A DNA stretch of 34,408 bases, taken from contig JAFGWC010000021.1 of assembly GCA_016937695.1 (NCBI GenBank), positions 1-34,408 on the forward strand, written 5' to 3'. This DNA is from Bacteroidales bacterium. GTDB taxonomy: Bacteria; Bacteroidota; Bacteroidia; Bacteroidales; NBLH01. The stretch's first letter is position 1; each line of letters starts with the position of its first letter. A model generated the notes under the pieces. That model worked only from the letters and a program-made list of their open reading frames with translations, was not told the origin of the DNA and searched no databases. Of the stretch, positions 1 through 8,019 are shown in pieces. The position numbers and the translations under genes are program-made.

Positions 1-201
1 AAAACGTATATTTATTAAAGGAATTATATCTTTCTCCATAAATACGCCTGCATGAAAATTATTTAAGCTCACTTGATCTAAACCATCAATTTCAGCTCCA
101 CTCATTTTAGCAAAGTTCATTCCGGCTTTAACTCCAAATTGTGCCGTTGACAAAGCAGCTAAGGACAAGCTAAATACAACTAATAAAAATATCTTTTTCA
201 T
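1..201 (-). CDS. PorT-like outer-membrane beta-barrel protein, N-terminal part
   Basis: Partial gene: the reading frame is open to the window edge and only the first 67 residues are visible. The start is the ATG whose complement lies at 199-201. Residues 1-20 form a classic Sec signal peptide (MKK, then a hydrophobic core and STAQ as the likely cleavage region). The mature part begins FGVKAGMNFAKM, the opening beta strand typical of the Bacteroidota porin-family/PorT (OMP_b-brl) proteins. The protein is therefore probably exported and folded into the outer membrane; its cargo or role cannot be told. It lies downstream of nifJ on the same strand, but a strong hairpin separates the two, so it is likely its own transcription unit. 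Family is inferred from the short N-terminus only. Confidence 0.7.
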   Translation of the reverse strand, partial: MKKIFLLVVFSLSLAALSTAQFGVKAGMNFAKMSGAEIDGLDQVSLNNFHAGVFMEKDIIPLINIRF

Positions 202-253
202 CTTTAAAAATTTAGTTATTAATAAAGTAAATATAAATCAATTTTAATCAAAA

Positions 254-283
254 ACAAAAGCCCTTAAAATCAAGGGCTTTTGT
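254..283 (-). terminator. Rho-independent terminator after nifJ
   Basis: A perfect 12-base inverted repeat (254-265 with 272-283) encloses a 6-base loop, with a GGGC/GCCC core. On the minus strand it follows the nifJ stop codon by 17 bases and runs into an A/T-rich stretch with Ts. It separates nifJ from the outer-membrane gene downstream. Confidence 0.85.
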
Positions 284-300
284 AATATTATAAATTATAA

Positions 301-3300
301 TTATTCTTCATTGCTGAAATCCATTGCAACAAGTCGTTTGTAGTAATTATATTTCCATTTTGCATTTTCTTCTGCCGCATCAAATAATTCCTGTGCTTCT
401 TTTGGAAATGCTTTTATCAATGATGAATATCTAACTTCACCTTTAACAAAATCCTGGAATTTATCCCATTCTGGCTCTCTTGAATCAATAACTAGTGGGT
501 TTTTACCTTCCTCTGCTAATTCAGGATTATATCTGAATAATTGCCAGTATCCTGATTTTACAGCTTCTTTTTCTTCTTGCATCATCTTACCCATTCCTGC
601 TCTTAAGCCGTGCGCAATACATGGCGAATAAGCTATAACGATAGATGGGCCTGGATACGCTTCAGCTTCTTTTATCGCCTTAAATGTCTGATTCATATTT
701 GCACCCATAGATATTTGAGCTACATAAACATAACCATAAGTCATTGCCATCGCACCAAGGTCTTTCTTCCTGATTTTTTTACCGGAAGCAGCAAATTTAG
801 CTACTGCACCAACTGGTGTTGATTTTGAAGATTGACCACCAGTATTTGAATATACTTCTGTATCAAGAACTAAAATATTCACATTTTCTCCTGATGCAAT
901 TACATGATCTAAGCCTCCATATCCAATATCATAAGCCCAACCATCGCCACCAAATATCCAGTGAGATTTTTTAGTTAAATAACTCTTTATTCCAAGTATT
1001 TCTTTTGCAAAAGGCTCTTTACATTTTTCTAACAAAGGAACTACTTTATCACTTGCTTCTCTTGATTTTTCTCCATCATCTTTATTACCAATCCATTCTT
1101 GAATTGCTAATTTCAATTCTTCAGGAATATTAGTGCTTAAAGCTGTTGTAAATCTATCTAAGATTCTCTCTCTTAACTTATTAGAACCCAAAGCCATACC
1201 TAAACCATATTCTGCATTGTCTTCAAATAATGAATTTGCCCATGCCGGACCTCTGCCTTCACTATTTGTTGTGTATGGAGTTGCTGGTGCTGAACCGCCA
1301 TAAATTGAAGAACATCCTGTTGCATTGGCAATTGTCATTCTATCACCAAACAATTGAGTAGTCAATTTAACATAAGGAGTTTCACCACAACCTGCACATG
1401 CACCAGAAAATTCGAATAATGGCTGCGCAAACTGACTGTTTTTAAAAGTCTTTTCTTTAGGAACAATTGTATCTTTATATGTAACATTTTTTGTAATGTA
1501 ATCCCAATTATCAGCTTCAACCATCTGAGATTCAAGAGGTTTCATCACTAATGATTTTTCTTTTGAAGGACAAACATCAACACAAACACTACATCCGGTA
1601 CAATCAAGAGCACTTACTTGAATTCTAAATCCATAACCTTGTAATTCTTTCCCAATTGCTGGAATAGTATTTATTTCCTTAGGTGCCTTTGATTTATCAT
1701 TTTCATCAAATAAAAATGGTCTGATTACACCATGAGGACAAACATAAGCACACTGGTTGCATTGAATACAGTTTTCGGCAATCCATTCCGGAACTTCAGT
1801 TGCAATCCCCCTTTTTTCAAAAGCGGCAGTACCTGCAGGAAATGTTCCATCTTCTCTATCAAGGAAAGCACTAACAGGTAAATCATCTCCTTTTAATTCA
1901 TTTATTGGATTCATGATATTTTTGATAAAATCCGGATAAACTTTATCATCAACTTCATCTTGTCCTTTTAATTGCGCCCATTCTGCAGGAATTTTAATTT
2001 CAGAAACATCACCTCCTCTATCAACGGCATTGTAATTCATGTTTACAATTTTCTCTCCTTTCATTGAGAATGTTTTCACAATTGCTTTTTTCATTTCCTT
2101 CACAGCATCTTCGTAAGGAATAACATTAGCTATTTTGAAAAATGCTGATTGCATAATAGTATTTGTTCTTGAACCAAGTCCAATTTCAACTGCAATCTTT
2201 GTTGCATTTATGATATAAAATTTAATGTCATTTTCGGCTAAATGTTTTTTAAAACTATCAGGCAATTGATTTTTAGTCTCTTCTTCGTCCCAAATACTGT
2301 TTAAAAGGAAAGTTCCTCCTTTTTTCAAACCTTTAAGCATATCATATTTTTTAAGATATGCAGGAACATGACATGCAACAAAATCAGGTGTTGTAACAAG
2401 ATATGTTGATTTTATCTCTTTATCTCCAAATCTTAAATGAGAGACTGTAATACCGCCAGATTTTTTTGAATCATAAGCAAAATATGCCTGTACATATTTA
2501 TCAGTTGAATCACCAATAATTTTAATTGAATTTTTATTAGCACCAACTGTTCCGTCAGAACCTAAACCATAAAATTTAGCCTCAAATGTGCCAGCAGTAG
2601 ACAAACTAATTTCAGGTAATAATGGTAATGAAGTAAATGTTACATCATCAACAATACCAACAGTAAATCTATTTTTTGGTTCTCTTTGTTTTAGATTATC
2701 AAAAACAGAAATCATTTGAGCAGGAGTTGTATCTTTAGAACTTAATCCATAACGACCACCAACAATAATAGGAGCATTTTCTTTTCCGTAGAATAAATCT
2801 CTCACATCAAGATATAAAGGCTCGCCATTTGCACCTGGCTCTTTAGTTCTATCTAAAACAGAAATTCTTTTTACTGATTTAGGAAATACTTTCATAAAAT
2901 ATTTTTCAGAAAAAGGTCTGTATAAATGAACAGAGATAAGTCCTACTTTATCTCCTTTAGCAATCTGATAATCAACTACTTCTTTAATAGTTTCAGTAAC
3001 AGAACCCATTGCAATAATAATATTTTCTGCATCATCTGCTCCATAATAAGTAAATGGTGCATAATTACGTCCTGTTAATTTGTTAATTTCCTGCATATAT
3101 CCATCAACGATATCAGGAACGGCATCGTAAAAACGATTAGATGCTTCTCTAGCCTGAAAATATATATCAGGATTTTGAGCTGTACCCCTAGTTACAGGAT
3201 TTTCAGGACTTAATGCCCTGTTTCTAAACTCTTGTAATTCTTTTTGATCTATTAATTTAGCCAAATCGTCTTGCTCAATAGTTTCAACTTTTTGAATTTC

Positions 3301-3840
3301 ATGAGATGATCTAAATCCGTCAAAAAAATGAACAAATGGTATTCTTGACTTGATTGCTGCTAAATGAGCAACTCCAGCTAAATCCATTATTTGTTGTACA
3401 CTACCTGCTGCTAAAAAAGCAAAACCGGTTTGTCTAGCACTCATAACATCAGAATGATCTCCAAAAATCGAAAGTGCTTGAGCTGCAAGACTTCTAGCAC
3501 TTACATGAAATACGGCAGGCAATAATTCACCTGCTATTTTATACATGTTTGGAATCATTAATAATAATCCTTGTGAGGCAGTATAAGTACTTGTTAATGC
3601 ACCTGATTGCAATGAACCATGGACTGCTCCTGAAGCACCACCTTCTGATTGCATTTCTGTTACTAAAACTGTTTCTCCCCAAATATTCTTTCTGCCATTA
3701 GCTGCCCATCCATCAACATTTTCGGCCATGTTTGATGAAGGTGTAATAGGATATATTGCCGCAACCTCACTAAACATATAAGCTATATGCGAAGCAGCGT
3801 GGTTCCCGTCACAAGTAAGATACTTTTTAGTTTTAACCAT
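301..3840 (-). CDS. nifJ: Pyruvate:ferredoxin (flavodoxin) oxidoreductase
   Basis: Single-chain PFOR of 1179 residues, the usual size for the homodimeric enzyme. It oxidises pyruvate with CoA to acetyl-CoA and CO2 and passes electrons to ferredoxin or flavodoxin in the cytoplasm. Domain order is the family standard: N-terminal pyrimidine-binding/transketolase-like domain starting with YPITPSSNMAE, the gamma-like middle region, a 2[4Fe-4S] ferredoxin insert, and the C-terminal TPP domain. The ferredoxin cysteines are visible as C691-x2-C694-x2-C697-x3-C701 and C747-x2-C750-x2-C753-x3-C757. The proximal-cluster region reads CAGCGETPY, and the TPP/Mg motif is GDGWAYDIGYGG. The ATG at 3840 gives the expected N-terminus. 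It appears monocistronic, with a terminator at 254-283. No clear promoter was found upstream. The enzyme is oxygen-sensitive in most organisms and supports an anaerobic lifestyle. Confidence 0.97.
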   Translation of the reverse strand: MVKTKKYLTCDGNHAASHIAYMFSEVAAIYPITPSSNMAENVDGWAANGRKNIWGETVLVTEMQSEGGASGAVHGSLQSGALTSTYTASQGLLLMIPNMYKIAGELLPAVFHVSARSLAAQALSIFGDHSDVMSARQTGFAFLAAGSVQQIMDLAGVAHLAAIKSRIPFVHFFDGFRSSHEIQKVETIEQDDLAKLIDQKELQEFRNRALSPENPVTRGTAQNPDIYFQAREASNRFYDAVPDIVDGYMQEINKLTGRNYAPFTYYGADDAENIIIAMGSVTETIKEVVDYQIAKGDKVGLISVHLYRPFSEKYFMKVFPKSVKRISVLDRTKEPGANGEPLYLDVRDLFYGKENAPIIVGGRYGLSSKDTTPAQMISVFDNLKQREPKNRFTVGIVDDVTFTSLPLLPEISLSTAGTFEAKFYGLGSDGTVGANKNSIKIIGDSTDKYVQAYFAYDSKKSGGITVSHLRFGDKEIKSTYLVTTPDFVACHVPAYLKKYDMLKGLKKGGTFLLNSIWDEEETKNQLPDSFKKHLAENDIKFYIINATKIAVEIGLGSRTNTIMQSAFFKIANVIPYEDAVKEMKKAIVKTFSMKGEKIVNMNYNAVDRGGDVSEIKIPAEWAQLKGQDEVDDKVYPDFIKNIMNPINELKGDDLPVSAFLDREDGTFPAGTAAFEKRGIATEVPEWIAENCIQCNQCAYVCPHGVIRPFLFDENDKSKAPKEINTIPAIGKELQGYGFRIQVSALDCTGCSVCVDVCPSKEKSLVMKPLESQMVEADNWDYITKNVTYKDTIVPKEKTFKNSQFAQPLFEFSGACAGCGETPYVKLTTQLFGDRMTIANATGCSSIYGGSAPATPYTTNSEGRGPAWANSLFEDNAEYGLGMALGSNKLRERILDRFTTALSTNIPEELKLAIQEWIGNKDDGEKSREASDKVVPLLEKCKEPFAKEILGIKSYLTKKSHWIFGGDGWAYDIGYGGLDHVIASGENVNILVLDTEVYSNTGGQSSKSTPVGAVAKFAASGKKIRKKDLGAMAMTYGYVYVAQISMGANMNQTFKAIKEAEAYPGPSIVIAYSPCIAHGLRAGMGKMMQEEKEAVKSGYWQLFRYNPELAEEGKNPLVIDSREPEWDKFQDFVKGEVRYSSLIKAFPKEAQELFDAAEENAKWKYNYYKRLVAMDFSNEE

Positions 3841-4027
3841 AATTTAAATATTTAAAATTGATCTATATTAACCTTTATTAAAATTTACTGCATAACTATT
3901 ATTTTTTAGATACTATTTGCAGTTTTATTCAATATATATTCTTTCAAATTGCTCACAAAAATAAGCTTTTTTTTATTCTTTGCATATTCTTATTTTATAT
4001 TCTACAACAAGTTTATTAATTATTTTG

Positions 4028-4035
4028 TAAATTTG
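4028..4035 (+). promoter_or_regulatory. Possible -7 box for the lipoprotein/rSAM pair
   Basis: TAAATTTG matches the Bacteroidota -7 consensus TAnnTTTG, 76 bases before the lipoprotein ATG. No convincing TTTG -33 box sits at the expected 18-21 base spacing, so this is tentative. Confidence 0.3.
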
Positions 4036-4111
4036 TACAAAAGCGAGCTATTTAGATTCAATTTATATGTTTTAAAATATCATTTTAATTTTAATTTTAA
4101 TTTTTAAAGTC

Positions 4112-4474
4112 ATGCTTAGTTTTATAAATAAACATCTTCGTTTTTTCCTGACAGGCTCTTTTTCAATAGTTTTTGCTGCTTGTTATGGTGTTCCGGTTGA
4201 ACTAGAAAATCCAAAATTAATTAGCACTAAAAATTCTGATGATCAAGCAATTGCAGGCCTAAAAGTTCAACTTTTTGAAAACAGAAACCCTATTGATGAA
4301 TTTTATACTGATGAAAATGGTTTGGTCGAATTTTATCCTGTTCAAAAAGATAAATATCACTACAGTATTAAAATTGAAGATATTGATGGTGCTGATAATG
4401 GAGGTGAATTTGAAACTGCAAAAATTGATATTACTGATTCAAACTTTTTTGAAATTACTCTTAAAGGGAAATAA
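4112..4474 (+). CDS. Putative lipoprotein of a radical SAM/lipoprotein pair (TIGR04134-like)
   Basis: 120-residue secreted protein. Residues 1-23 are a lipoprotein signal peptide ending in the lipobox VFAAC, so Cys24 should be lipidated. Directly after it comes YGVP, then a small beta-sandwich-like segment (IAGLKVQLF, then TDENGLVEF) reminiscent of CarboxypepD_reg-like folds, and an acidic, glycine-rich stretch DIDGADNGGEF at residues 90-100. The Cys-x-YG-x-P start, the DxDGxxNGGEF block and the location just before a radical SAM/SPASM gene match my knowledge of the Bacteroidales 'radical SAM-associated putative lipoprotein' family (TIGR04134). The role is unknown; it is the natural candidate substrate or partner of the next gene. 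At 120 residues it seems short for the family, and its C-terminus stops soon after the acidic block. Confidence 0.7.
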   Translation: MLSFINKHLRFFLTGSFSIVFAACYGVPVELENPKLISTKNSDDQAIAGLKVQLFENRNPIDEFYTDENGLVEFYPVQKDKYHYSIKIEDIDGADNGGEFETAKIDITDSNFFEITLKGK

Positions 4475-4500
4475 TAAGTTTTACAATTTGCGATTCAATA

Positions 4501-4604
4501 TCGTTTAGTTAAGAATTTTTATTGAAATCACAACTAAAGTTGCAAGTTAAGTTGTAATTTGAAAATATAAATAACGCATAATATTATATCCTTTAACTAA
4601 ACGA
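4501..4604. repeat. 104-base element with 12-base inverted ends and a nested hairpin
   Basis: TCGTTTAGTTAA at 4501-4512 is repeated in perfect inverted form at 4593-4604. Inside, 4526-4559 folds into an imperfect 17-base-arm hairpin with three mismatches. The element fills most of the gap between the lipoprotein and radical SAM genes. It could be a small MITE-like insertion, or an mRNA structure setting the ratio of the two proteins; sequence alone does not decide. Neither end is followed by a T-run typical of a terminator. Confidence 0.55.
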
Positions 4605-4664
4605 CTTTAATTTTTACTTAGTTAATTTTTATTTTTCTTGAAATTAATCTGATATTTATAACTA

Positions 4665-5750
4665 TTGAAACTAAAATTCAAATTAAAAACCAAATTACAT
4701 TCAATTTATAAACAAATTGAGATAAAAGAGCATAAACTTTCTTATTTATTCCTTGAAATTACCAGAAAATGTAATTTAAACTGTTTGCATTGCGGTTCTG
4801 ATTGCAAAGCAGATTCTAAGTTCCCTGAATTAACAACTGAAAGCTGGTTTAAAATAATTGATTATTTTGAAAAAACATATTCTAAAAGTGTTGCTTTTAT
4901 TATAACTGGTGGCGAACCATTATTGCATCCTGATGTTTTTAAAATCGGCAAATATATTTCGGATAAAAAAATGCGCTGGGGAATGGTTACAAATGGTATT
5001 AAGCTGAACAGTAGCACATTACACAAACTAATCGAATCTGGAATTTATAGTATCACTTTAAGTTTAGATGGATTAGAAAACTCGCATAATTGGCTTAGAA
5101 ATAGCAAAATTGCTTATAAAAAAGTTTTAATTGCATTAAATGAAATCGGGAAATCAAATATCTATTTTAAAGATGTTGTTACTTGTGTGAATCCGAAAAA
5201 CATAAATGAACTAGATAAATTAGCAGAATTACTAATCAGAAATAAAATCGAAAACTGGCGATTATTTAGAATTTTTCCATCAGGAAGAGCAAAAAATAAT
5301 GACAAATTAAATTTATCATTTAAACAAACACAAGAAATGCTTGATTTTATTGCGAAAAATAAAAAAGCCTATTTTAAAAAAGGTTTAAATCTTAATCTTA
5401 GTTGCGAAGGTTGGATTAGTATGGAAAAAGACATTCAAGTAAGAGACAATCCATTTTTTTGCAGAGCGGGAATTAATATTGCTTCAATTTTATCTGATGG
5501 AACTATTACTGGATGCACAAATAATTCTGAGGCTTTTCATGTTGGTAATATTATAAAGGATAATTTTGCAAATTTATGGGAAAATAATTTTGATATTTTC
5601 AGAGATAGAGATTGGCTGAAAAATACAGAATGTATTAATTGTAAGTATTTTAATCAATGTAAAGGCAGCTCGATTCATTTGTGGGAAAATTTTGAAGATG
5701 AAAAGCCTAAGTTTTGTTATGCTGTTGATTTAGAAAAACTAAAAAGCTAA
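4665..5750 (+). CDS. Radical SAM/SPASM protein (TIGR04133-like), partner of the lipoprotein
   Basis: 361-residue cytoplasmic radical SAM enzyme. The [4Fe-4S]/SAM motif is C36-x3-C40-x2-C43, with the SAM-contacting TGGEP at 81-85. The C-terminal SPASM region carries C266, C284, C323, C326, C332 and C351, with Cys247 and the GTITGC turn nearby, enough to bind one or two auxiliary Fe-S clusters. SPASM enzymes usually modify peptides or proteins. Together with the preceding lipoprotein this matches the TIGR04133 radical SAM/lipoprotein system of Bacteroidales; what is modified is unknown. The start is a TTG at 4665: an in-frame stop lies at 4659-4661 and the first in-frame ATG is far inside the catalytic domain. 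The 3' end overlaps the convergent trmN6 gene by 12 bases. The 190-base gap to the lipoprotein holds the inverted-repeat element. Family assignment is from recall, not a search. Confidence 0.85.
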   Translation: MKLKFKLKTKLHSIYKQIEIKEHKLSYLFLEITRKCNLNCLHCGSDCKADSKFPELTTESWFKIIDYFEKTYSKSVAFIITGGEPLLHPDVFKIGKYISDKKMRWGMVTNGIKLNSSTLHKLIESGIYSITLSLDGLENSHNWLRNSKIAYKKVLIALNEIGKSNIYFKDVVTCVNPKNINELDKLAELLIRNKIENWRLFRIFPSGRAKNNDKLNLSFKQTQEMLDFIAKNKKAYFKKGLNLNLSCEGWISMEKDIQVRDNPFFCRAGINIASILSDGTITGCTNNSEAFHVGNIIKDNFANLWENNFDIFRDRDWLKNTECINCKYFNQCKGSSIHLWENFEDEKPKFCYAVDLEKLKS

Positions 5751-6452
5751 ATAATAATCTTTTGTGAGTTTTTTGTATTCATCAGTATATTCGCCTGACA
5801 ATGAATCTCTTATATAAATTTCGCTGTAAATTACCTCTGCTTTTTCATGACTAAATTTGACAAATATTCTGTTTGGCTTTTTATTTTCATTTCCGCTTAT
5901 TTTAGATATTTCTACTGGAAATAACTTTTTATTTTCAGCAGTTTTAATTAGCATTTCTTTTTGTTCAAAAGGATAAACCAAAGAAAATTTGCCTTTTTCA
6001 CAAAGTAATAGTTTTACTCCTTCAAATAAATCATTTAAACTTAGCTCTTCGTTATGTTTTGCTGTATTTTTGCTGTTTTCAGGCGATTTAAATGAATTTA
6101 CAAAATATGGAGGATTACAAATAATCAAATCAAATTTATCTTTACAAATTTCAACAAAATTTTGTAAAGATATATTTATTACACTTATTCTATTTTTCCA
6201 AATTGAATTATTTACATTTTCAATAGCTTGATTATAAGCATCTTCATTAATTTCAATAGAAGTAATTTTAGCATTCGATTTTTGAGCCAACATTAAACTT
6301 AATAAGCCTGTGCCAGTTCCAACATCAAGTATCAATTTCGAGTTTTCAACTTTTGTCCATGCGCCAAGCAAAACAGAATCAACTCCAACTTTCATAGCTG
6401 TTTTATCCTGATTAACATTAAACTGCTTGAATTTAAAATAACTATTTGACAT
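5739..6452 (-). CDS. trmN6: tRNA1(Val) (adenine(37)-N6)-methyltransferase
   Basis: 237-residue class I SAM-dependent methyltransferase of the YfiC/TrmN6 type, which methylates N6 of A37 in tRNA1(Val) in Escherichia coli. Motif I is DVGTGTG at residues 43-49; the catalytic adenine-methylating motif IV is NPPY at 113-116. The opening FKFKQFNVNQDKTAMKVGVD and the AKHNEELSL stretch after the NPPY motif are characteristic of this family rather than of HemK/PrmC. It is convergent with the radical SAM gene, overlapping its last 12 bases, and has its own likely promoter. Function is inferred by homology; the closely related rRNA methyltransferases are the main alternative. Confidence 0.88.
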   Translation of the reverse strand: MSNSYFKFKQFNVNQDKTAMKVGVDSVLLGAWTKVENSKLILDVGTGTGLLSLMLAQKSNAKITSIEINEDAYNQAIENVNNSIWKNRISVINISLQNFVEICKDKFDLIICNPPYFVNSFKSPENSKNTAKHNEELSLNDLFEGVKLLLCEKGKFSLVYPFEQKEMLIKTAENKKLFPVEISKISGNENKKPNRIFVKFSHEKAEVIYSEIYIRDSLSGEYTDEYKKLTKDYYLAF

Positions 6453-6471
6453 AAGGTTTCAAGATAAAAGA

Positions 6472-6479
6472 CAAATATA
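6472..6479 (-). promoter_or_regulatory. Possible -7 box for trmN6
   Basis: On the minus strand this reads TATATTTG, matching TAnnTTTG, 20 bases before the ATG. No clear -33 TTTG lies at the right distance, so support is limited. Confidence 0.3.
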
Positions 6480-6559
6480 TAAAGACAAAAAACAAAATTA
6501 AAGAATTAAAAATTAAAAGTGAAAAATTTGAACTTTAACAAGAAATATTTCTTTTGTGT

Positions 6560-7324
6560 TCAAAACTTCTCAAAAACTCCAAGTCCAAATAATGCAAAAT
6601 CATATTTCACAGGGTCTTTTTCATCAAACTTCCTAAGATTAGCAGTAATTTCATCAACGGCTTTCCAATCACTTTGCTTTCTTGTTAATAAACCAAGTTT
6701 TCTACTAACATTTCCTGTATGAACATCAAGTGGTAAAAACAAATCTGCCGATTTTATTTTATTCCACAGCCCAAAATGCACTCCTCTGTTATCATTTCTT
6801 ACCATCCACATCAAAAACATGTTAATCCGTTTTGCTGCAGAATTTTTTTCAACATTTGAAACATGTCTGCCTGTTCTTTCAGGATATTGAATTTCAAAAA
6901 ACACTTTCCTGAATTTAGCAATAGCGCTTTTCACATCTGTAAAATTATTGGAAAAAACATTTTCTAAACCATCGTGATTTTTATAAATATTTTTTAAGCT
7001 TTTAATAAAAAACTGAAAATCAACAACATTGAAAGTTCTGTGAACAAAATTATCAATTGCATTAATATCTTTAATTGTAGAATTTAGAATAAAATCGAAT
7101 GGTGAATTGTCAATCAAACTCATCATTTTTTTTGCATTTCGGATAATCATTTTTCTATTTCCCCAGGCAATTGTTGCCGATAAAAATGCTGAAATTTCAA
7201 TATCTTCTTTTAAAGTAAAAGAATGAGGTATTTGAATAGGATCTGTTTCAATAAAATCAACATTATTATACTGATAATATTTTTCATCAAGAAATTCTTT
7301 TAATTCTTTTTGAGATAACACCAT
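6560..7324 (-). CDS. TIGR02757/DUF2400 family protein
   Basis: 254-residue soluble protein with no signal peptide or membrane segment. The sequence fits the conserved TIGR02757 (DUF2400) family, common in Bacteroidota: an N-terminal helical half (AFLSATIAWGNRKMI), the conserved RINMFLMWMVRND stretch, and a C-terminal LPLDVHTGNVSRKLGLL block followed by a DFALFGLG end. The last third vaguely recalls helix-hairpin-helix DNA glycosylase folds, but I see no clear catalytic lysine/aspartate pair and claim no activity. It lies 41 bases after lolD in the same direction, so it is probably the last gene of the antiporter-lolD unit. Function unknown. Confidence 0.8.
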   Translation of the reverse strand: MVLSQKELKEFLDEKYYQYNNVDFIETDPIQIPHSFTLKEDIEISAFLSATIAWGNRKMIIRNAKKMMSLIDNSPFDFILNSTIKDINAIDNFVHRTFNVVDFQFFIKSLKNIYKNHDGLENVFSNNFTDVKSAIAKFRKVFFEIQYPERTGRHVSNVEKNSAAKRINMFLMWMVRNDNRGVHFGLWNKIKSADLFLPLDVHTGNVSRKLGLLTRKQSDWKAVDEITANLRKFDEKDPVKYDFALFGLGVFEKF

Positions 7325-7365
7325 TTAATAAAGATATAAGTATAAAAATATTAATTAAAAAATAT

Positions 7366-8016
7366 TCACTCGACTATTCCATCTTTAATATTCAATATTC
7401 TGTCAGACATTGTGGCTAATTCTTTATCATGAGTAACAATAATAAACGTTTGTTTAAAATTATCTCGCAATTTAAAAAACAATTCATGCAATTCTTTTTT
7501 ATTTTTCGAATCTAAATTACCTGAAGGTTCGTCAGCTAAAATAACAGAAGGCTGATTCATTAATGCTCTTGCTACAGCAACTCTTTGTTGCTCACCTCCA
7601 GACAATTCGCTTGGTTTATGCTGTATACGATTATCTAATTGAAGGAATGAAAGAAGCTCTTTTGCTCTTTCTTCAGATTTCTTTTTTGAAACACCTTTTA
7701 TAAATGCAGGAATGCACACATTTTCTAGTGCAGTAAATTCAGGTAATAAATGATGAAACTGAAAAACAAAACCTATTTGTTCATTTCTAAATTTAGATAA
7801 ATGGCTGTTTTTGAGATGATTAACATCAATATCATTAATTAAAATTTTACCGATATCAGCATTATTTAAAGTTCCGATTATTTGTAAAAGAGTGGTTTTA
7901 CCAGCTCCACTTGCTCCAACTATCGAAACGATTTCACCTTTGTTGATAAAAAAATTAATTCCCTTTAAAACTTCTAAGTTCCCAAACGTTTTTTTTATAT
8001 CAATTGCTTCAACCAT
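7366..8016 (-). CDS. lolD: ABC transporter ATP-binding protein, LolD-like
   Basis: 216-residue ATPase subunit of the MacB/LolD class. Walker A is GASGAGKT at 34-41, the Q-loop glutamine is in [12 protein letters not shown] near residue 86, the signature LSGGEQ is at 138-143, Walker B is VILADE ending at residue 163, and the switch histidine is H196. The [14 protein letters not shown] segment is characteristic of LolD, the motor that releases lipoproteins from the inner membrane for transport to the outer membrane. The LolC/E membrane partner is not next door, which is usual in Bacteroidota. The stop of the upstream antiporter gene is only 3 bases before its ATG, implying co-transcription. A general MacB-type export ATPase cannot be excluded. 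Confidence 0.88.
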   Translation of the reverse strand: MVEAIDIKKTFGNLEVLKGINFFINKGEIVSIVGASGAGKTTLLQIIGTLNNADIGKILINDIDVNHLKNSHLSKFRNEQIGFVFQFHHLLPEFTALENVCIPAFIKGVSKKKSEERAKELLSFLQLDNRIQHKPSELSGGEQQRVAVARALMNQPSVILADEPSGNLDSKNKKELHELFFKLRDNFKQTFIIVTHDKELATMSDRILNIKDGIVE

Positions 8017-8019
8017 AAA

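Noticed and set aside
610-822. Open frame opposite nifJ
   Set aside because: Antisense shadow of the TPP domain of nifJ, with no start signals.
4275-4508. Open frame overlapping the lipoprotein gene
   Set aside because: Runs in another frame through the lipoprotein; composition is Leu/Ile/Lys-biased, as expected of an AT-rich shadow frame.
6540-6553. 14-base palindrome near the end of the DUF2400 gene
   Set aside because: Purely A/T-rich apart from two bases, no spacer for a hairpin loop, and likely by chance in this composition.
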